In this document: piece by piece, positions 34,231 to 43,675 of the stretch | Layout of the letters: the number at the start of each line of letters is the position of its first letter | Position numbering within the stretch: the stretch's first letter is position 1 | Origin: Paenibacillus sp. Soil750 | Lineage (GTDB): Bacteria; Bacillota; Bacilli; Paenibacillales; NBRC-103111 | DNA: 64,000 nt | Direction of reading: 5' to 3' | Assembly (NCBI RefSeq): GCF_001428045.1 | Contig: NZ_LMSD01000008.1 | Location: forward strand, 1 to 64,000 | Program-made: the position numbers and the translations under genes | Notes under the pieces: model-generated | The model's input: the letters and a program-made list of their open reading frames with translations, nothing else | The model's database searches: none | What the model was told of the DNA's origin: nothing

Positions 34231-35769
34231 ATGAAAAGATCCACCTATGTGCTGCTGTTCATCGTGATTTGTACTTCTGTTGTTGTGCTCATGATAGTCG
34301 GCAAGGGAGGAGATCCAGGGCGGACACCGGCATCGTCACACACGAACAAAGCGGGGCAAGGCCTAGCGCCAACCACTTTACATCTCTTGTTTCCTTTGGA
34401 GAAGCCAGCTGCTCAAGATGAAGTTATCCAAGCAGTTGAGAACAAGCTTGCCAAGGACGGCTTGCCGATCAAGCTGGAATTTACGTATATTCCGTATGAT
34501 CAGTACTGGAATAAGCTGTGGCTGAATGCGGCGAGCGGGGAGCCTTATGATATTGCTTTATCGGCATTTTCGAATATCGCAGATTTAGTTTCGAAGAAAG
34601 TACTAGCACCCTTGGATGATGCGCTTCGCGATTATGGTCATGCGATAGTAAACAGCACGCCGGATTACGCCTTTCAAGGCGCAACGATAAACGGGCATAT
34701 CTATGGAATTCCTCGCGTGATGCCGATTGCTGAGTTTCAGAGTTTCGTGCAGATTAGAGGCGATCTGCGAAAGAAATACGGTTTGCCGGAAATTAAGACG
34801 GTGGCCGATATGGATAACTATTTGGAGACGATTCATCAGAATGAACCGACGATTACACCCTATTTTTACGACACAGGCCGTTTCTTGCTTCGAGAATATG
34901 GGGATGTCGCTTTTTTTGCGGGGGGTTACCTGAATGCTCCTGTGTATATTGATCCAGCGGATCCTCAGCTGAAAGTCAGGGATACCTATGAGTCTGATTT
35001 TTTCGTTCATATCATGGAGAAGATGCATGAATGGCAGAAGAAGGGCTATATCCCATATGGCCCATCGGACACCTCGAAGTATCCAGATCCAGAGCTTGCT
35101 TTTATCTCAGGTAAAGTGGCCGCAACATGGAGTGTTGTCATGAAGCAAACGGAGCGAATTGATGCGTTCAAAGCGATGCTCCCAGAGGGAGAACTAGAAA
35201 ATGTGTATTTGCATCCAGAGAAGCCGAAGTATTTATATACGGGTGCTGATAATATTCTTTCGGTATTTTCGACAAGCCAGCATGTGAATGAGTCTGTTGC
35301 TTTCCTGAATTGGCTGAGAAGCAGTCAGGAGAACTACGATCTCTTCACATATGGAATCAAAGATGTGAATTACAAGCTGAAGGACGAAGCCATCGTTTAT
35401 GACGGTATTGCGCCCGAGCATCAATATAACCCGATCAGCTGGACCTGGAATGATATTCGGTTTGCTCGGTTTAGTACCTATATCTCACCTGCCTATAGCA
35501 AAGAACTGCGGGACTGGGATAAGGAAGCGATCGTGTCGCCAACGCTCGGCTTTGTACCTGATCTGGCTCCCATTAAATCGGAGATTGCCCAGCTCAATGT
35601 CATCATTACGGAGTATTTGCCGATACTGTATGATGCGAAAGTGGATTGGAACGCTACGATGGCTAGCTTCAGAGCCAAATTAAAAGATGCTGGCATGAAT
35701 CATGTTATTTCTGAAATTCAACGTCAATTTGATACTTACCGAGCTAGTAGAAAGGGTGAAAAGCCATGA
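34231..35769 (+). CDS. Second extracellular solute-binding protein, DUF3502 type
   Basis: A 512-residue protein with one N-terminal hydrophobic segment (residues 5-23) but no lipobox cysteine, so it is probably membrane-anchored or cleaved by the ordinary signal peptidase. The middle is a type 1 solute-binding fold (GEPYDIALSAFSNIADLV near 95). The last 70 residues (GFVPDLAPIKSEIAQL through FRAKLKDAGMNHVISEIQRQ) match the DUF3502 C-terminal pattern. It overlaps the pectinesterase gene by ATGA and may bind a different pectin fragment from the first lipoprotein. Confidence 0.82.
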   Translation: MKRSTYVLLFIVICTSVVVLMIVGKGGDPGRTPASSHTNKAGQGLAPTTLHLLFPLEKPAAQDEVIQAVENKLAKDGLPIKLEFTYIPYDQYWNKLWLNAASGEPYDIALSAFSNIADLVSKKVLAPLDDALRDYGHAIVNSTPDYAFQGATINGHIYGIPRVMPIAEFQSFVQIRGDLRKKYGLPEIKTVADMDNYLETIHQNEPTITPYFYDTGRFLLREYGDVAFFAGGYLNAPVYIDPADPQLKVRDTYESDFFVHIMEKMHEWQKKGYIPYGPSDTSKYPDPELAFISGKVAATWSVVMKQTERIDAFKAMLPEGELENVYLHPEKPKYLYTGADNILSVFSTSQHVNESVAFLNWLRSSQENYDLFTYGIKDVNYKLKDEAIVYDGIAPEHQYNPISWTWNDIRFARFSTYISPAYSKELRDWDKEAIVSPTLGFVPDLAPIKSEIAQLNVIITEYLPILYDAKVDWNATMASFRAKLKDAGMNHVISEIQRQFDTYRASRKGEKP

Positions 35770-36731
35770 TTACCGTTGCAGCAGATGGGAGCGGCGACTT
35801 CATTAGCATACAAGAGGCTGTTGATCATATCCCAGAGGGACAGACGGAGCCGACGATTATTCACATCAAAAGCGGCGTGTATAAAGAGAAGTTATATATC
35901 GATAAACCATGGATAACGTTGGTTGGCGAGGGGGCGGAAACGACTGTAATCTCCTATGACGATTATGCGAAAAAGTTGTATCCGAGCGGAGAACCGTACC
36001 ATACTTTTCATTCCTACACGGCTTACATAGGTGGGGATCATATTGAGGTGAAGGGGATCACCTTCGAAAATACAGCAGGGAGCGGGGACATCGTGGGGCA
36101 AGCCTTAGCTGCATATGTTGATGGGGATTGCGTTAGCTTTCGCGATTGCCGATTCCTCGGGCATCAGGACACACTGTTCACAGGGCCGTTGCCACCGAAA
36201 CCGCGAGATCGCGGCAGCTTTGGCGGTCCAAGGGAAGATGCGCCGAGACGTCCGGTGAGGCAGTATTACGAACGCTGCTATGTGGAGGGCGATGTTGATT
36301 TTATTTTTGGCTCGGCGACAGCTGTGTTTCAGGATTGTGAGATTGTCTCCTTGGGACGCGGCTGGATCACAGCTGCCTCTACCCCAGAGGAGGTTCCATA
36401 TGGTTACGTATTTCTGAGGTGTAAACTAACCGGTGATGCGCCTGAGCAGTCCGTTGGTCTAGGAAGACCGTGGCGGAATTATGCGAAGACGGCGTTCGTA
36501 GATTGCTGGGTAGGACCGCATATTAAGACTGCGGGTTGGGATCGATGGAATGAACAGGAACCGATAGATGAGGTCGTGTACATGGAGTTTGGGAGCGTGG
36601 GTCCTGGGGCTCTAGCCAGCGGACGTGCGGAGTGGGCACGGGAGTTGACTGCAAGCGAGGCAGGGGAGCTGACAGCTCGGCGAGTTCTGGCAGGTGACGA
36701 TGGATGGGATCCAACACGAATAGTTGAATAA
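35766..36731 (+). CDS. Pectinesterase, cytoplasmic type
   Basis: A 321-residue beta-helix pectin methylesterase with the family motifs GSGDFISIQEAV (residues 8-19), QALAAYVDGD near 112, GHQDTLFTG near 131 (catalytic Asp region), GDVDFIFGSA near 176 (second Asp) and LGRPWRNYAKT near 234. No signal peptide is seen, so it should act inside the cell on imported methylated oligogalacturonides. Its start overlaps the preceding binding-protein gene, tying it to the uptake system. Confidence 0.93.
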   Translation: MITVAADGSGDFISIQEAVDHIPEGQTEPTIIHIKSGVYKEKLYIDKPWITLVGEGAETTVISYDDYAKKLYPSGEPYHTFHSYTAYIGGDHIEVKGITFENTAGSGDIVGQALAAYVDGDCVSFRDCRFLGHQDTLFTGPLPPKPRDRGSFGGPREDAPRRPVRQYYERCYVEGDVDFIFGSATAVFQDCEIVSLGRGWITAASTPEEVPYGYVFLRCKLTGDAPEQSVGLGRPWRNYAKTAFVDCWVGPHIKTAGWDRWNEQEPIDEVVYMEFGSVGPGALASGRAEWARELTASEAGELTARRVLAGDDGWDPTRIVE

Positions 36732-36787
36732 ATAAGCAAGTTTAGCTTGCTTATGGCCGTCAGGAGGATAGCTCTTGGCGGCTTTTC
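36730..36787 (+). terminator. Double terminator after pectinesterase gene
   Basis: A perfect 9-bp hairpin (ATAAGCAAG / CTTGCTTAT, 36730-36752) overlaps the stop codon. A second hairpin, GCCGTCAGGAG / CTCTTGGCGGC with two G-T pairs, follows and ends in TTTTCTTT. Confidence 0.85.
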
Positions 36788-36823
36788 TTTGTAGCGTGCA
36801 GAGGCACGAAGTATCGATGAAAA

Positions 36824-36950
36824 ACACGCTTACAGCGTGTAAAAGAGTTCGCCTTGTCGACCTTATCGCGCTGAAGTGACGGAAAACACGCTTACAGCGT
36901 TCGAAATCGCCCGTTCCACCGGCTCCCTCCGACTTTAACGCTGAAATAGA
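36824..36950. repeat. Intergenic palindrome element, family D (partial)
   Basis: ACACGCT-TAC-AGCGTGT (36824) and ACACGCT-TAC-AGCGTT (36886) are 62 bp apart, as are units 2 and 3 of the full elements. A degenerate unit containing AACGCTG lies at about 36936, 50 bp further. No first unit is found at the expected place near 36773, where the pectinesterase terminator is. Element E follows within 25 bp. Confidence 0.6.
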
Positions 36951-36954
36951 TGCT

Positions 36955-37140
36955 CAAAGATGCAAAAGAGCACTCATTTTCGGGGAATCAGCCTATCAAG
37001 TGGTAAATTGATGCGAAAGTGCAACCTTTTGGGCCGAATATAGACCGAAGTGAGGAGTGGAGGTCGAAATAGTTGCACTTTCGCACTTATTTCATTTGGA
37101 CAGAGGACTTCGCCAAAAAAGGTTGCACTTTTGCATTTTT
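36955..37140. repeat. Four-palindrome intergenic element, family E
   Basis: Short palindromic cores TGC-AAAAGA-GCA, TGC-GAAAGT-GCA, TGC-ACTTTC-GCA and TGC-ACTTTT-GCA start at 36961, 37012, 37074 and 37124 (steps of 51, 62 and 50 bp). Units 2 and 4 share longer inverted flanks (AAAAGGTTGCAC and GTGCAACCTTTT), so they can pair with each other. The middle spacer contains GTGAGGAGTGGAGGT, a word of the 27-bp minisatellite at 6579. Non-coding. Confidence 0.82.
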
Positions 37141-37203
37141 AAGCTCCACAGCTGTACTTCTGCTTCGAACAATGGGGGTGTAGAATGTTGAGCATAAGCT
37201 TGT

Positions 37204-37232
37204 TGACAATCGTTATCAACAAAATTATAATT
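37204..37232 (+). promoter_or_regulatory. Consensus sigma-A promoter overlapped by a Fur-type box
   Basis: TTGACA (37204-37209), a 17-bp spacer and TATAAT (37227-37232) are a perfect consensus promoter. TGACAATCGTTATCA (37205-37219) overlaps the -35 box and matches the 15-base Fur box TGATAATNATTATCA at 12 of its 14 defined positions. Occupation by a Fur-family repressor would block the promoter. Very A/T-rich sequence with PerR-box-like words continues to 37262. Confidence 0.75.
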
Positions 37233-37342
37233 AATATTATATTAAAATAATTATAATTAAAGAAATGTGAATATTTGTAGTTATTTGCATCATGTGAAAA
37301 AGTAAAATAAAGTCCCCACCAATAAAAGAGGAGGTTACCCTA

Positions 37343-37615
37343 ATGGTCAAACATGATCTGAAGCAAGCATTACAACGGATGCGAGCAAGGAATATCACGT
37401 TAACCCCGCAGCGGCAAGCGTTGCTAACGTATCTTTATGCGCAGGAAAGTTACGTGGCGGTGAAAGACATTTGCGAGGCGATGGTCGGTGAATATCCGCA
37501 TCTGAACGCGATGACAGTCAACAGCTCTCTGCACGTTTTTAAACAGCTGGGATTAGTGAATGAGTTGACAGTTGGCGGAACTTCTTTACGATATGAAGCG
37601 GCTATATGCTCGTAA
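37343..37615 (+). CDS. Truncated Fur-family DNA-binding protein
   Basis: Only 90 residues long, against about 140-150 for Fur, PerR or Zur. It matches the N-terminal winged helix (RNITLTPQRQALLTYL near residue 15, HLNAMTVNSSLHVFKQLGLVNEL near 54) and ends TSLRYEAAICS. The metal-binding and dimerisation domain is missing, and no continuation is seen in other frames after the stop. RBS AGAGGAGG. The strong regulated promoter upstream argues against a dead gene; it may be a monomeric or dominant-negative regulator, or a recently truncated copy. Confidence 0.8.
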   Translation: MVKHDLKQALQRMRARNITLTPQRQALLTYLYAQESYVAVKDICEAMVGEYPHLNAMTVNSSLHVFKQLGLVNELTVGGTSLRYEAAICS

Positions 37616-37633
37616 GTGAATCCCCGTATGGAT

Positions 37634-38194
37634 TTAGTATGCAATCAGTCGGCCGTCATCATGCCATTGTCCATATAAGTTATTCAAACGGGTCTGTTCA
37701 ATAAACTTGGTTAATCGATTCTGATACAACGTTGCATCGTGGCGTACAGACTGAATATTGTCGATTTTGACTCTAACATAGAGCTCTGGCAAGGATTGAA
37801 AATGGTGATATAGTACTTCGTCCTGCCGTAATTGCGTTAAGATATCTTCAAGTATAATGAAAGATTCAGGGTTCATATCGGGTAATACCTTATATCCTGC
37901 TTCTGTCATGAGGCCTAATTTATCTAACCTTCTGACGCGCTCTTTATTGAGCTCTGTCCAGTTACTCTTCTTTTTCCTTGGCGAGTATCGATGCGCTGTT
38001 TGCGTGTCATCTAATTTTTTAATGGTGCTATCAATCCAGCCGAAACATAAGGCTTCTTCTACAGAATCTAAGTAACTTTCGGAATGTCGACCTGTAGGAA
38101 CTAACCAACAATATTCTTCCGTACTGTGATTCTCACTTAGCCAATTTCGCCAATCTTGCCGTGTGTGTACGTTCACAATTTTATCTATGATCAT
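37634..38194 (-). CDS. YdeI/OmpD-associated family protein
   Basis: A 186-residue cytoplasmic protein of the YdeI (bacteriocin-protection) family, with EALCFGWIDSTIKKLDD near residue 47 and RYSPRKKKSNWTELNKERV near 69. Biochemical function is not known for the family. It is convergent with the Fur-like gene, 18 bp from its end, with no terminator between the two. On its own strand GAGGTGAC precedes the ATG. Confidence 0.85.
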   Translation of the reverse strand: MIIDKIVNVHTRQDWRNWLSENHSTEEYCWLVPTGRHSESYLDSVEEALCFGWIDSTIKKLDDTQTAHRYSPRKKKSNWTELNKERVRRLDKLGLMTEAGYKVLPDMNPESFIILEDILTQLRQDEVLYHHFQSLPELYVRVKIDNIQSVRHDATLYQNRLTKFIEQTRLNNLYGQWHDDGRLIAY

Positions 38195-38225
38195 AAGTTT
38201 CTAGTCACCTCTGATTATTATTATA

Positions 38226-38262
38226 ACCAAACGCACTGACAGCTGTATGTCAGTGTGTTTGT
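38226..38262 (+). terminator. Hairpin with T-rich tail upstream of ydeI-like gene
   Basis: AAACGCACTGACA / TGTCAGTGTGTTT forms a 13-bp stem with one G-T pair; TGTTGTTTTT follows on the plus strand. It may stop plus-strand transcription that has crossed the convergent gene. From 38263 to 38460 I see nothing definite. Confidence 0.5.
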
Positions 38263-38463
38263 TGTTTTTCCATAAGAATGAAGTCATGTCGAAAAATATG
38301 AATGCTCGTCATACAAATTAAAGAACAAGGGATGATCTCATATAGAGATGTTGAGAAAGGGTTGATAAACGCATCTTTCCTCATTAACAGGTAAAAGCTA
38401 GAAAATGTGCCTAAAAAGCGAACTATTTAAAAGAAATAAGAGAAAATCGTTCGTTTTTTCAAA

Positions 38464-38493
38464 TTGACATGGCACGTTAGTTGGTAGTAAACT
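38464..38493 (+). promoter_or_regulatory. Sigma-A promoter of the pur operon
   Basis: TTGACA (38464-38469) and TAAACT (38488-38493) are 18 bp apart. The predicted start near 38500 is 40 bases before the riboswitch aptamer. Confidence 0.75.
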
Positions 38494-38537
38494 AGGAAAG
38501 CGGGAAATGAAGCCGCACTAATTGAAAATGTCGAATC

Positions 38538-38608
38538 AACTCGTATAAAATCAGGAATAAGGCCTGGAAGTATCTACCCAAAAACCATGAATTTTTGGAC
38601 TACGAGGA
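38538..38608 (+). promoter_or_regulatory. Purine (guanine-type) riboswitch aptamer
   Basis: P1 pairs CTCGTA (38540-38545) with TACGAG (38601-38606). TATAAAATC, the P2 arms CAGG/CCTG around AATAAGG, the junction AGTATCTACC and the P3 arms CCAAAAA/TTTTTGG match the purine riboswitch pattern. The specificity base preceding the P1 3' strand is C (38600, in GGACTACGAG), which marks guanine/hypoxanthine rather than adenine binding. Ligand should switch off the pur operon through the downstream terminator. Confidence 0.95.
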
Positions 38609-38663
38609 AGCGAATGAGGGGAACCATAGGAAATGATGGTCTTTTTGCATTCGGTTCTTTTGC

Positions 38664-38707
38664 TGTCCAGCGTATAGAATCGTGAATTCTAGCACTGGGC
38701 ATTTTTT
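38664..38707 (+). terminator. Riboswitch-controlled terminator of the pur operon
   Basis: TGTCCAG / CTGGGCA and an inner TAGAAT / ATTCTA form a long hairpin directly followed by six T residues. It is the expression platform of the guanine riboswitch and lies 49 bases before purE. Confidence 0.9.
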
Positions 38708-38755
38708 ATTATTAGATGAAGATTTTAAAAGTCGGCTTTCAGAAAGAGGTTTGAG

Positions 38756-39241
38756 ATGACGGTACGTGTTGGTGTAATTATGGGAAGCCAGTCGGATTGG
38801 GAAACGATGAAGCATGCTTGTGATATGTTGGACGAACTGGGTATAGCGTATGAGAAGAAGGTTGTCTCCGCGCATAGAACGCCGGATCTGATGTTTGACT
38901 ATGCAGCATCGGCTATCGAACGCGGGCTACAAGTCATTATTGCCGGAGCAGGCGGTGCGGCGCATTTACCAGGAATGGTAGCAGCCAAAACTGAGCTTCC
39001 GGTTATTGGTGTTCCAGTCAAAACGTCCACGTTGAATGGTATGGACTCTTTGCTCTCTATTGTGCAAATGCCAGGCGGCATTCCGGTTGCTACAGTGGCT
39101 ATCGGCCATGCGGGTGCAACGAACGCAGGCTTGCTTGCTGCGCAGATCCTGGGCGCTTTTGACCCGGAGATCCAAGCGAAAGTGAAAGCACGCCGCGCGC
39201 GTATCACACAAACGGTGCTGGAAAGCAGTGACCAGCTATGA
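38756..39241 (+). CDS. purE: N5-carboxyaminoimidazole ribonucleotide mutase
   Basis: The 161-residue class I PurE has [12 protein letters not shown] near residue 10, [13 protein letters not shown] near 41 and [11 protein letters not shown] near 66 (the phosphate and base-binding loops, with the catalytic His in SAHR). It moves the carboxyl group of N5-CAIR to C4. It is the first gene of the operon, has RBS AGAGG, and overlaps purK by four bases. Confidence 0.97.
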   Translation: MTVRVGVIMGSQSDWETMKHACDMLDELGIAYEKKVVSAHRTPDLMFDYAASAIERGLQVIIAGAGGAAHLPGMVAAKTELPVIGVPVKTSTLNGMDSLLSIVQMPGGIPVATVAIGHAGATNAGLLAAQILGAFDPEIQAKVKARRARITQTVLESSDQL

Positions 39242-40410
39242 GCGAGGCATCCAGCGGTAAGGTGATCCAGCCAGGAGGCACAATCGGCATCCTTGGCGGC
39301 GGGCAATTAGGGCGCATGCTTACGCTAGCCGGACGCAACATGGGGTATCGCTTCGTAACGCTCGATCCGACAGAGGACGCGCCTTGCGGCCAAGTCGCGG
39401 ATCAGATTCAAGCGAATTTCGACGACGTGGAGGCAGCTAGAAAGCTTGCCGCACGTTCGGACGTAATCACGTACGAATTCGAAAACGTCGACGCACACGT
39501 CACCAACATCTTGATGGAAGAGTCCTATGTTCCACAAGGCAGTCATCTTTTATACACGACCCAGCACCGTCTTCGCGAGAAAAGAGCGATTGAAGCGGCA
39601 GGCGTTCCCGTAGCGCCTTATGCAGAGATCACAAGCGAAGCGGAGCTGCGGGAAGCAGCCGAACGCTTCGGTACACCATGCGTACTCAAAACCGCTACAG
39701 GCGGTTATGACGGCAAAGGGCAGTGGGTGCTTCGCTCTTTAGATGAAGTCACTGAAGCTTATGAAACGTTAAGCCGCGCCAAAACCGAGCTGGTTCTCGA
39801 ACAATTCATTCTTTTTGACAAAGAATTATCCGTTATTGCAGCTAGAAGTCCACGCGGCGAGGTAAAAGCATTTCCTGCTGCTGAAAATATACATGTACAT
39901 AATATTCTGCACGAATCCATCGTGCCGGCACGTATTCCTGTGCCCGTGCAGAAGGCAGCCGAAGAACTGGCGATTCGCATCGCTGAGTCACTCGGCGTGA
40001 TCGGGCTCATTGCGGTTGAGCTATTCCTAACCAAGGATGGTCAACTATATGTGAATGAGCTCGCGCCACGCCCGCATAATTCGGGGCATTACACGATGGA
40101 AGCTTGCCGGACCTCACAGTTCGAGCAGCACGTACGCGCGATTTGCAACTTGCCTCTGGGTTCAACAGAACTGATTACACCTGTGGTCATGGTCAACTTG
40201 CTAGGTGAGCACATTGCACCGCTGCACGATAGACTAGCGGAACCTGGTTTCCTAGAAAATGAAGCGTTAGGTGTCAGCGCGAAGCTTCATCTGTACGGCA
40301 AGAAGGAAGCGAAAGAGAAACGCAAGATGGGTCATATCAACCTTTTAACAGACGATGTTGAGAAAGCATTGACTTGGATAGAACAGACAGGCATTTGGGA
40401 AAGTAAGTAA
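39238..40410 (+). CDS. purK: N5-carboxyaminoimidazole ribonucleotide synthase
   Basis: A 390-residue ATP-grasp enzyme: the N-terminal Rossmann part [15 protein letters not shown] near residue 14, the ATP loop [13 protein letters not shown] near 153, and [16 protein letters not shown] near 276 with metal and ATP ligands. It carboxylates AIR with bicarbonate and ATP to feed PurE. Its start overlaps purE, reflecting the consecutive reactions. Confidence 0.97.
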   Translation: MSEASSGKVIQPGGTIGILGGGQLGRMLTLAGRNMGYRFVTLDPTEDAPCGQVADQIQANFDDVEAARKLAARSDVITYEFENVDAHVTNILMEESYVPQGSHLLYTTQHRLREKRAIEAAGVPVAPYAEITSEAELREAAERFGTPCVLKTATGGYDGKGQWVLRSLDEVTEAYETLSRAKTELVLEQFILFDKELSVIAARSPRGEVKAFPAAENIHVHNILHESIVPARIPVPVQKAAEELAIRIAESLGVIGLIAVELFLTKDGQLYVNELAPRPHNSGHYTMEACRTSQFEQHVRAICNLPLGSTELITPVVMVNLLGEHIAPLHDRLAEPGFLENEALGVSAKLHLYGKKEAKEKRKMGHINLLTDDVEKALTWIEQTGIWESK

Positions 40411-40436
40411 ATGAAACTCATTGGAGGAACGGAAAC

Positions 40437-41732
40437 ATGATTGAACGTTATACACGCCCCGAAATGGCACGCATTTGGACAGAAGAAAATAAATTTAACG
40501 CTTGGCTGGAAGTTGAAATTCTTTCTTGCGAAGCATGGTCTGAACTAGGTGTAATTCCGAAAGAAGATGTAAAAGTATTGCGCGAAAAAGCAAGCTTCAA
40601 CATCGATCGTATTTATGAAATCGAGCAAGAGACGCGCCATGACGTGATCGCCTTCACAAGAGCAGTTTCCGAAACACTAGGGCCTGAGCGCAAATGGGTT
40701 CACTACGGCCTAACATCCACAGACGTTGTTGATACAGCACTTGGTTACTTGCTGCGTCAAGCGAACGAAATTTTGGACAAAGACATTCAAAACTTCATCG
40801 AAATCCTTCGCAATAAAGCGATTGAGCATAGAGATACAGCGATGATGGGTAGAACGCATGGTGTTCATGCAGAGCCAACGACGTTTGGTTTGAAAATGGC
40901 GCTATGGTACGAGGAAATGAAGCGTAACCTGGAGCGTTTCCGCTTTGCCGCTGATGGCGTGCAATTCGGTAAAATCTCTGGAGCAGTAGGAACATATGCA
41001 AACATCGATCCGTTCGTTGAAGAGTATGTATGTGGCAAGCTTGGAACAAAAGCAGCGCCAATCTCCACACAAACATTGCAACGTGACCGTCACGCTGAAT
41101 ACATGGCTACATTGGCACTAGTAGCAACATCCCTTGATAAATTTGCTACGGAAATTCGCGCACTTCAAAAGAGTGAGTTCCGCGAAGTTGAAGAGCCGTT
41201 TGCAAAAGGTCAAAAAGGCTCCTCCGCAATGCCGCACAAACGTAACCCAATTGGTTGCGAAAGCATTTCCGGTCTATCCCGCGTAATTCGTGGACACATG
41301 GTGTCGGCTTACGAGAACGTAACGCTTTGGCATGAGCGCGACATTTCGCATTCCTCTGTTGAACGTATTATTTTGCCAGATGCGACGCAATTGTTGAACT
41401 ACATGTTGAACCGTCTTGGCAACATCATCAAGAACCTAACGGTGTTCCCAGAGAACATGAAACGCAACATGCGCAGCACGTACGATGTTCCATTCTCAGG
41501 CCGCGTCATGACGAAGTTGATCGACAAAGGCTTTGCTCGTGAGCAAGCGTACGATACGGTGCAGCCGAGAGCGATGCAAGCATGGGAAGAGCAACGCTCC
41601 TTCCGCGAAATCGTTGAGAATGCATCGGTAATTACAGAAGTATTAAGCCCAGAAGAAATCGCAGATTGCTTCGATCCAAGCTGGCATTTGAAACATGTAA
41701 GCACGATCTTTGATCGTCTTGGTTTGAACTAG
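40437..41732 (+). CDS. purB: Adenylosuccinate lyase
   Basis: A 431-residue fumarase/aspartase-superfamily enzyme with the signature [11 protein letters not shown] near residue 263 (flexible catalytic loop), [14 protein letters not shown] near 139 and TSTDVVDT near 88. It acts twice in purine synthesis, splitting fumarate from SAICAR and from adenylosuccinate. RBS TTGGAGGAAC lies before the ATG; 26 bp separate it from purK. Confidence 0.97.
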   Translation: MIERYTRPEMARIWTEENKFNAWLEVEILSCEAWSELGVIPKEDVKVLREKASFNIDRIYEIEQETRHDVIAFTRAVSETLGPERKWVHYGLTSTDVVDTALGYLLRQANEILDKDIQNFIEILRNKAIEHRDTAMMGRTHGVHAEPTTFGLKMALWYEEMKRNLERFRFAADGVQFGKISGAVGTYANIDPFVEEYVCGKLGTKAAPISTQTLQRDRHAEYMATLALVATSLDKFATEIRALQKSEFREVEEPFAKGQKGSSAMPHKRNPIGCESISGLSRVIRGHMVSAYENVTLWHERDISHSSVERIILPDATQLLNYMLNRLGNIIKNLTVFPENMKRNMRSTYDVPFSGRVMTKLIDKGFAREQAYDTVQPRAMQAWEEQRSFREIVENASVITEVLSPEEIADCFDPSWHLKHVSTIFDRLGLN

Positions 41733-41780
41733 AAGATAGTGAACGAACAGATAGATTTGAAGGGGAAGGGTGTGGAATTC

Positions 41781-42677
41781 GTGGCAAACGCAAGCGTGAT
41801 CGTAGATACAGCTGAGGAAATGATTAATGCACCTCTGGTGCACAAAGGCAAAGTACGTGAGTTGTATGATCTTGGCGATAGCTTTTTGATCGTGGTAACG
41901 GATCGGATTTCGGCTTTTGATTACATCTTGAAGCCTGGCGTTCCAGATAAAGGGTATGTGCTCAATGCTTTGAGCAAGTACTGGTTCGGCATTACTAGCG
42001 GGTATATGAAGAATCACATTATCCACACGGATGTCGAGAAGCTTCAAGCGATTATTCCAAGTGCTGAGGATCGAGAGCTTTTGAAAGAGCGTATCATCGT
42101 GGCGAAAAAGGCAGAGCGCATCTCCATCGAGTGCGTGGTACGCGGCTACATTACGGGGAATGGTTGGAGACAGTACGCAAGTACTGGTGAAATCAATGGC
42201 CGCAAGTTGCCTGAAGGATTACGCAAGAACGAGCGTTTGAACGATCCGATTTTCACACCTGCAGCGAAAAATGATGTGGGTCACGATGAGGACATTTCCA
42301 TTGAACAAATGATCGAGCTTGTTGGCGAAGATCTAACGTATGCCTTGCAGGAGCGCAGCATCATGCTGTACACGCTGGCACATAGCATCTGTGAGCAAAA
42401 AGGAATCATTTTGGCCGATACGAAGTTTGAATTCGGTTTTTATGCGGGTGAACTTATTATTATTGATGAGATCTTTACGCCGGATTCTTCCCGTTACTGG
42501 TCACAAGATAAATACGCCTTGGATGTCGAGATCGATTCCATGGACAAAGAGCCTGTTCGTACGTATTTAGCGGGATCTGGTTGGGATAAAAATAGTGAAC
42601 CGGATGAGCTTCCAGCCTCTGTTGTGGAAGAGACTTCGAACCGATATAAAGAAATTTTGCACCGATTGGTTGACTAA
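41781..42677 (+). CDS. purC: SAICAR synthetase, long form
   Basis: From GTG 41781 the protein has 298 residues, longer than the 240-residue B. subtilis PurC and closer to the long (yeast Ade1-like) form. It has KGKVRELYDLGDSFLIVVTDRISAFD near residue 18, RGYITGNGWRQYASTG near 118 and DEIFTPDSSRYW near 227. It joins CAIR and aspartate with ATP. The GTG at 41781 follows GGGGAAGGG by ten bases; the frame is open from GTG 41739, so up to 14 further residues are possible. Confidence 0.93.
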   Translation: MANASVIVDTAEEMINAPLVHKGKVRELYDLGDSFLIVVTDRISAFDYILKPGVPDKGYVLNALSKYWFGITSGYMKNHIIHTDVEKLQAIIPSAEDRELLKERIIVAKKAERISIECVVRGYITGNGWRQYASTGEINGRKLPEGLRKNERLNDPIFTPAAKNDVGHDEDISIEQMIELVGEDLTYALQERSIMLYTLAHSICEQKGIILADTKFEFGFYAGELIIIDEIFTPDSSRYWSQDKYALDVEIDSMDKEPVRTYLAGSGWDKNSEPDELPASVVEETSNRYKEILHRLVD

Positions 42678-42703
42678 AATTAATACTGAGGAGCGATTTC
42701 ACA

Positions 42704-42943
42704 ATGAAAGCAACAGTCTATGTAACGATTAAACAGAACGTATTGGACGTGCAAGGAACGGCAGTACAAGGAGCACTTCACTCCATGGGCTTCGAAGAAG
42801 TTGGCAAAGTGCGCATTGGTAAATACTTGGAGCTTGAACTTGGTACAACAGACAGAGCAGAAGCAGAAGCACGCGTGAAAGCAATGTGCGAGAAGTTGCT
42901 TGCAAACACAGTTATCGAAGACTACCGTTACGAATTGGTGTAA
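42704..42943 (+). CDS. purS: FGAM synthase, PurS subunit
   Basis: A 79-residue PurS protein (TVYVTIKQNVLDVQGTAVQGALHSMGF at the N terminus, typical start of the family). PurS bridges PurQ and PurL in the three-part formylglycinamidine ribonucleotide synthase of Gram-positive bacteria. RBS TGAGGAG; a 36-bp gap leads to purQ. Confidence 0.96.
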   Translation: MKATVYVTIKQNVLDVQGTAVQGALHSMGFEEVGKVRIGKYLELELGTTDRAEAEARVKAMCEKLLANTVIEDYRYELV

Positions 42944-42979
42944 TCAACCATTAAAGCAAAACCTTTAGGAGGAAAAACC

Positions 42980-43675
42980 ATGAATTTTGCGGTTCTTGTG
43001 TTCCCGGGATCGAATTGCGATATCGACTTGTACAAAGCGATTGAAGATACAATTGGTCAACCAGTTGACTATGTGTGGCATACGGACGGCGACTTGTCCA
43101 AATACGATTGCATCCTAGTACCAGGAGGATTCTCTTACGGGGATTACCTGCGTTGTGGAGCGATTGCTCAGTTTACGAACGTGATGAAAGCTGTCGTGAA
43201 GGCTGCGGAAGAAGGCAAATACATTCTAGGTATTTGTAACGGATTCCAAGTGTTGACGGAAGCTCGCTTATTGCCAGGCGCATTGCTGCGCAATAACGGC
43301 ATGAAATTCCGCTGTCACCAAGCGGTTCTGAAAGTTGAAAACAACACAACGGCGTTCACACGTGATTATGCCGAAGGTGAATTGATCAACATTCCGATCG
43401 CTCACGGTGAAGGCAACTACTACTGTGACGATGCTACACTAAAAGAATTGCAAGAAAACAACCAAATCGTGTTCCGTTATGAAGCGGGCAACAATCCGAA
43501 CGGATCACTTGATGATATCGCTGGAATCAGCAACAAAGCAGGGAACGTAGTGGGTATGATGCCCCATCCAGAGCGCGCCATTCATGAGATTCTAGGCTCC
43601 GCAGACGGTAAGAAAATGTTCACATCAATTCTAAGTGCTTGGAGGGAAAAACATGACGCAGCAGCTATCCGCTAA
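42980..43675 (+). CDS. purQ: FGAM synthase, glutaminase subunit
   Basis: A 231-residue class I glutamine amidotransferase. The nucleophile Cys is in GICNGFQVL near residue 87; the His and Glu of the triad lie in [11 protein letters not shown] near 195. It releases ammonia from glutamine for PurL. RBS TTAGGAGG. The 3' end overlaps purL by 23 bases. Confidence 0.97.
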   Translation: MNFAVLVFPGSNCDIDLYKAIEDTIGQPVDYVWHTDGDLSKYDCILVPGGFSYGDYLRCGAIAQFTNVMKAVVKAAEEGKYILGICNGFQVLTEARLLPGALLRNNGMKFRCHQAVLKVENNTTAFTRDYAEGELINIPIAHGEGNYYCDDATLKELQENNQIVFRYEAGNNPNGSLDDIAGISNKAGNVVGMMPHPERAIHEILGSADGKKMFTSILSAWREKHDAAAIR

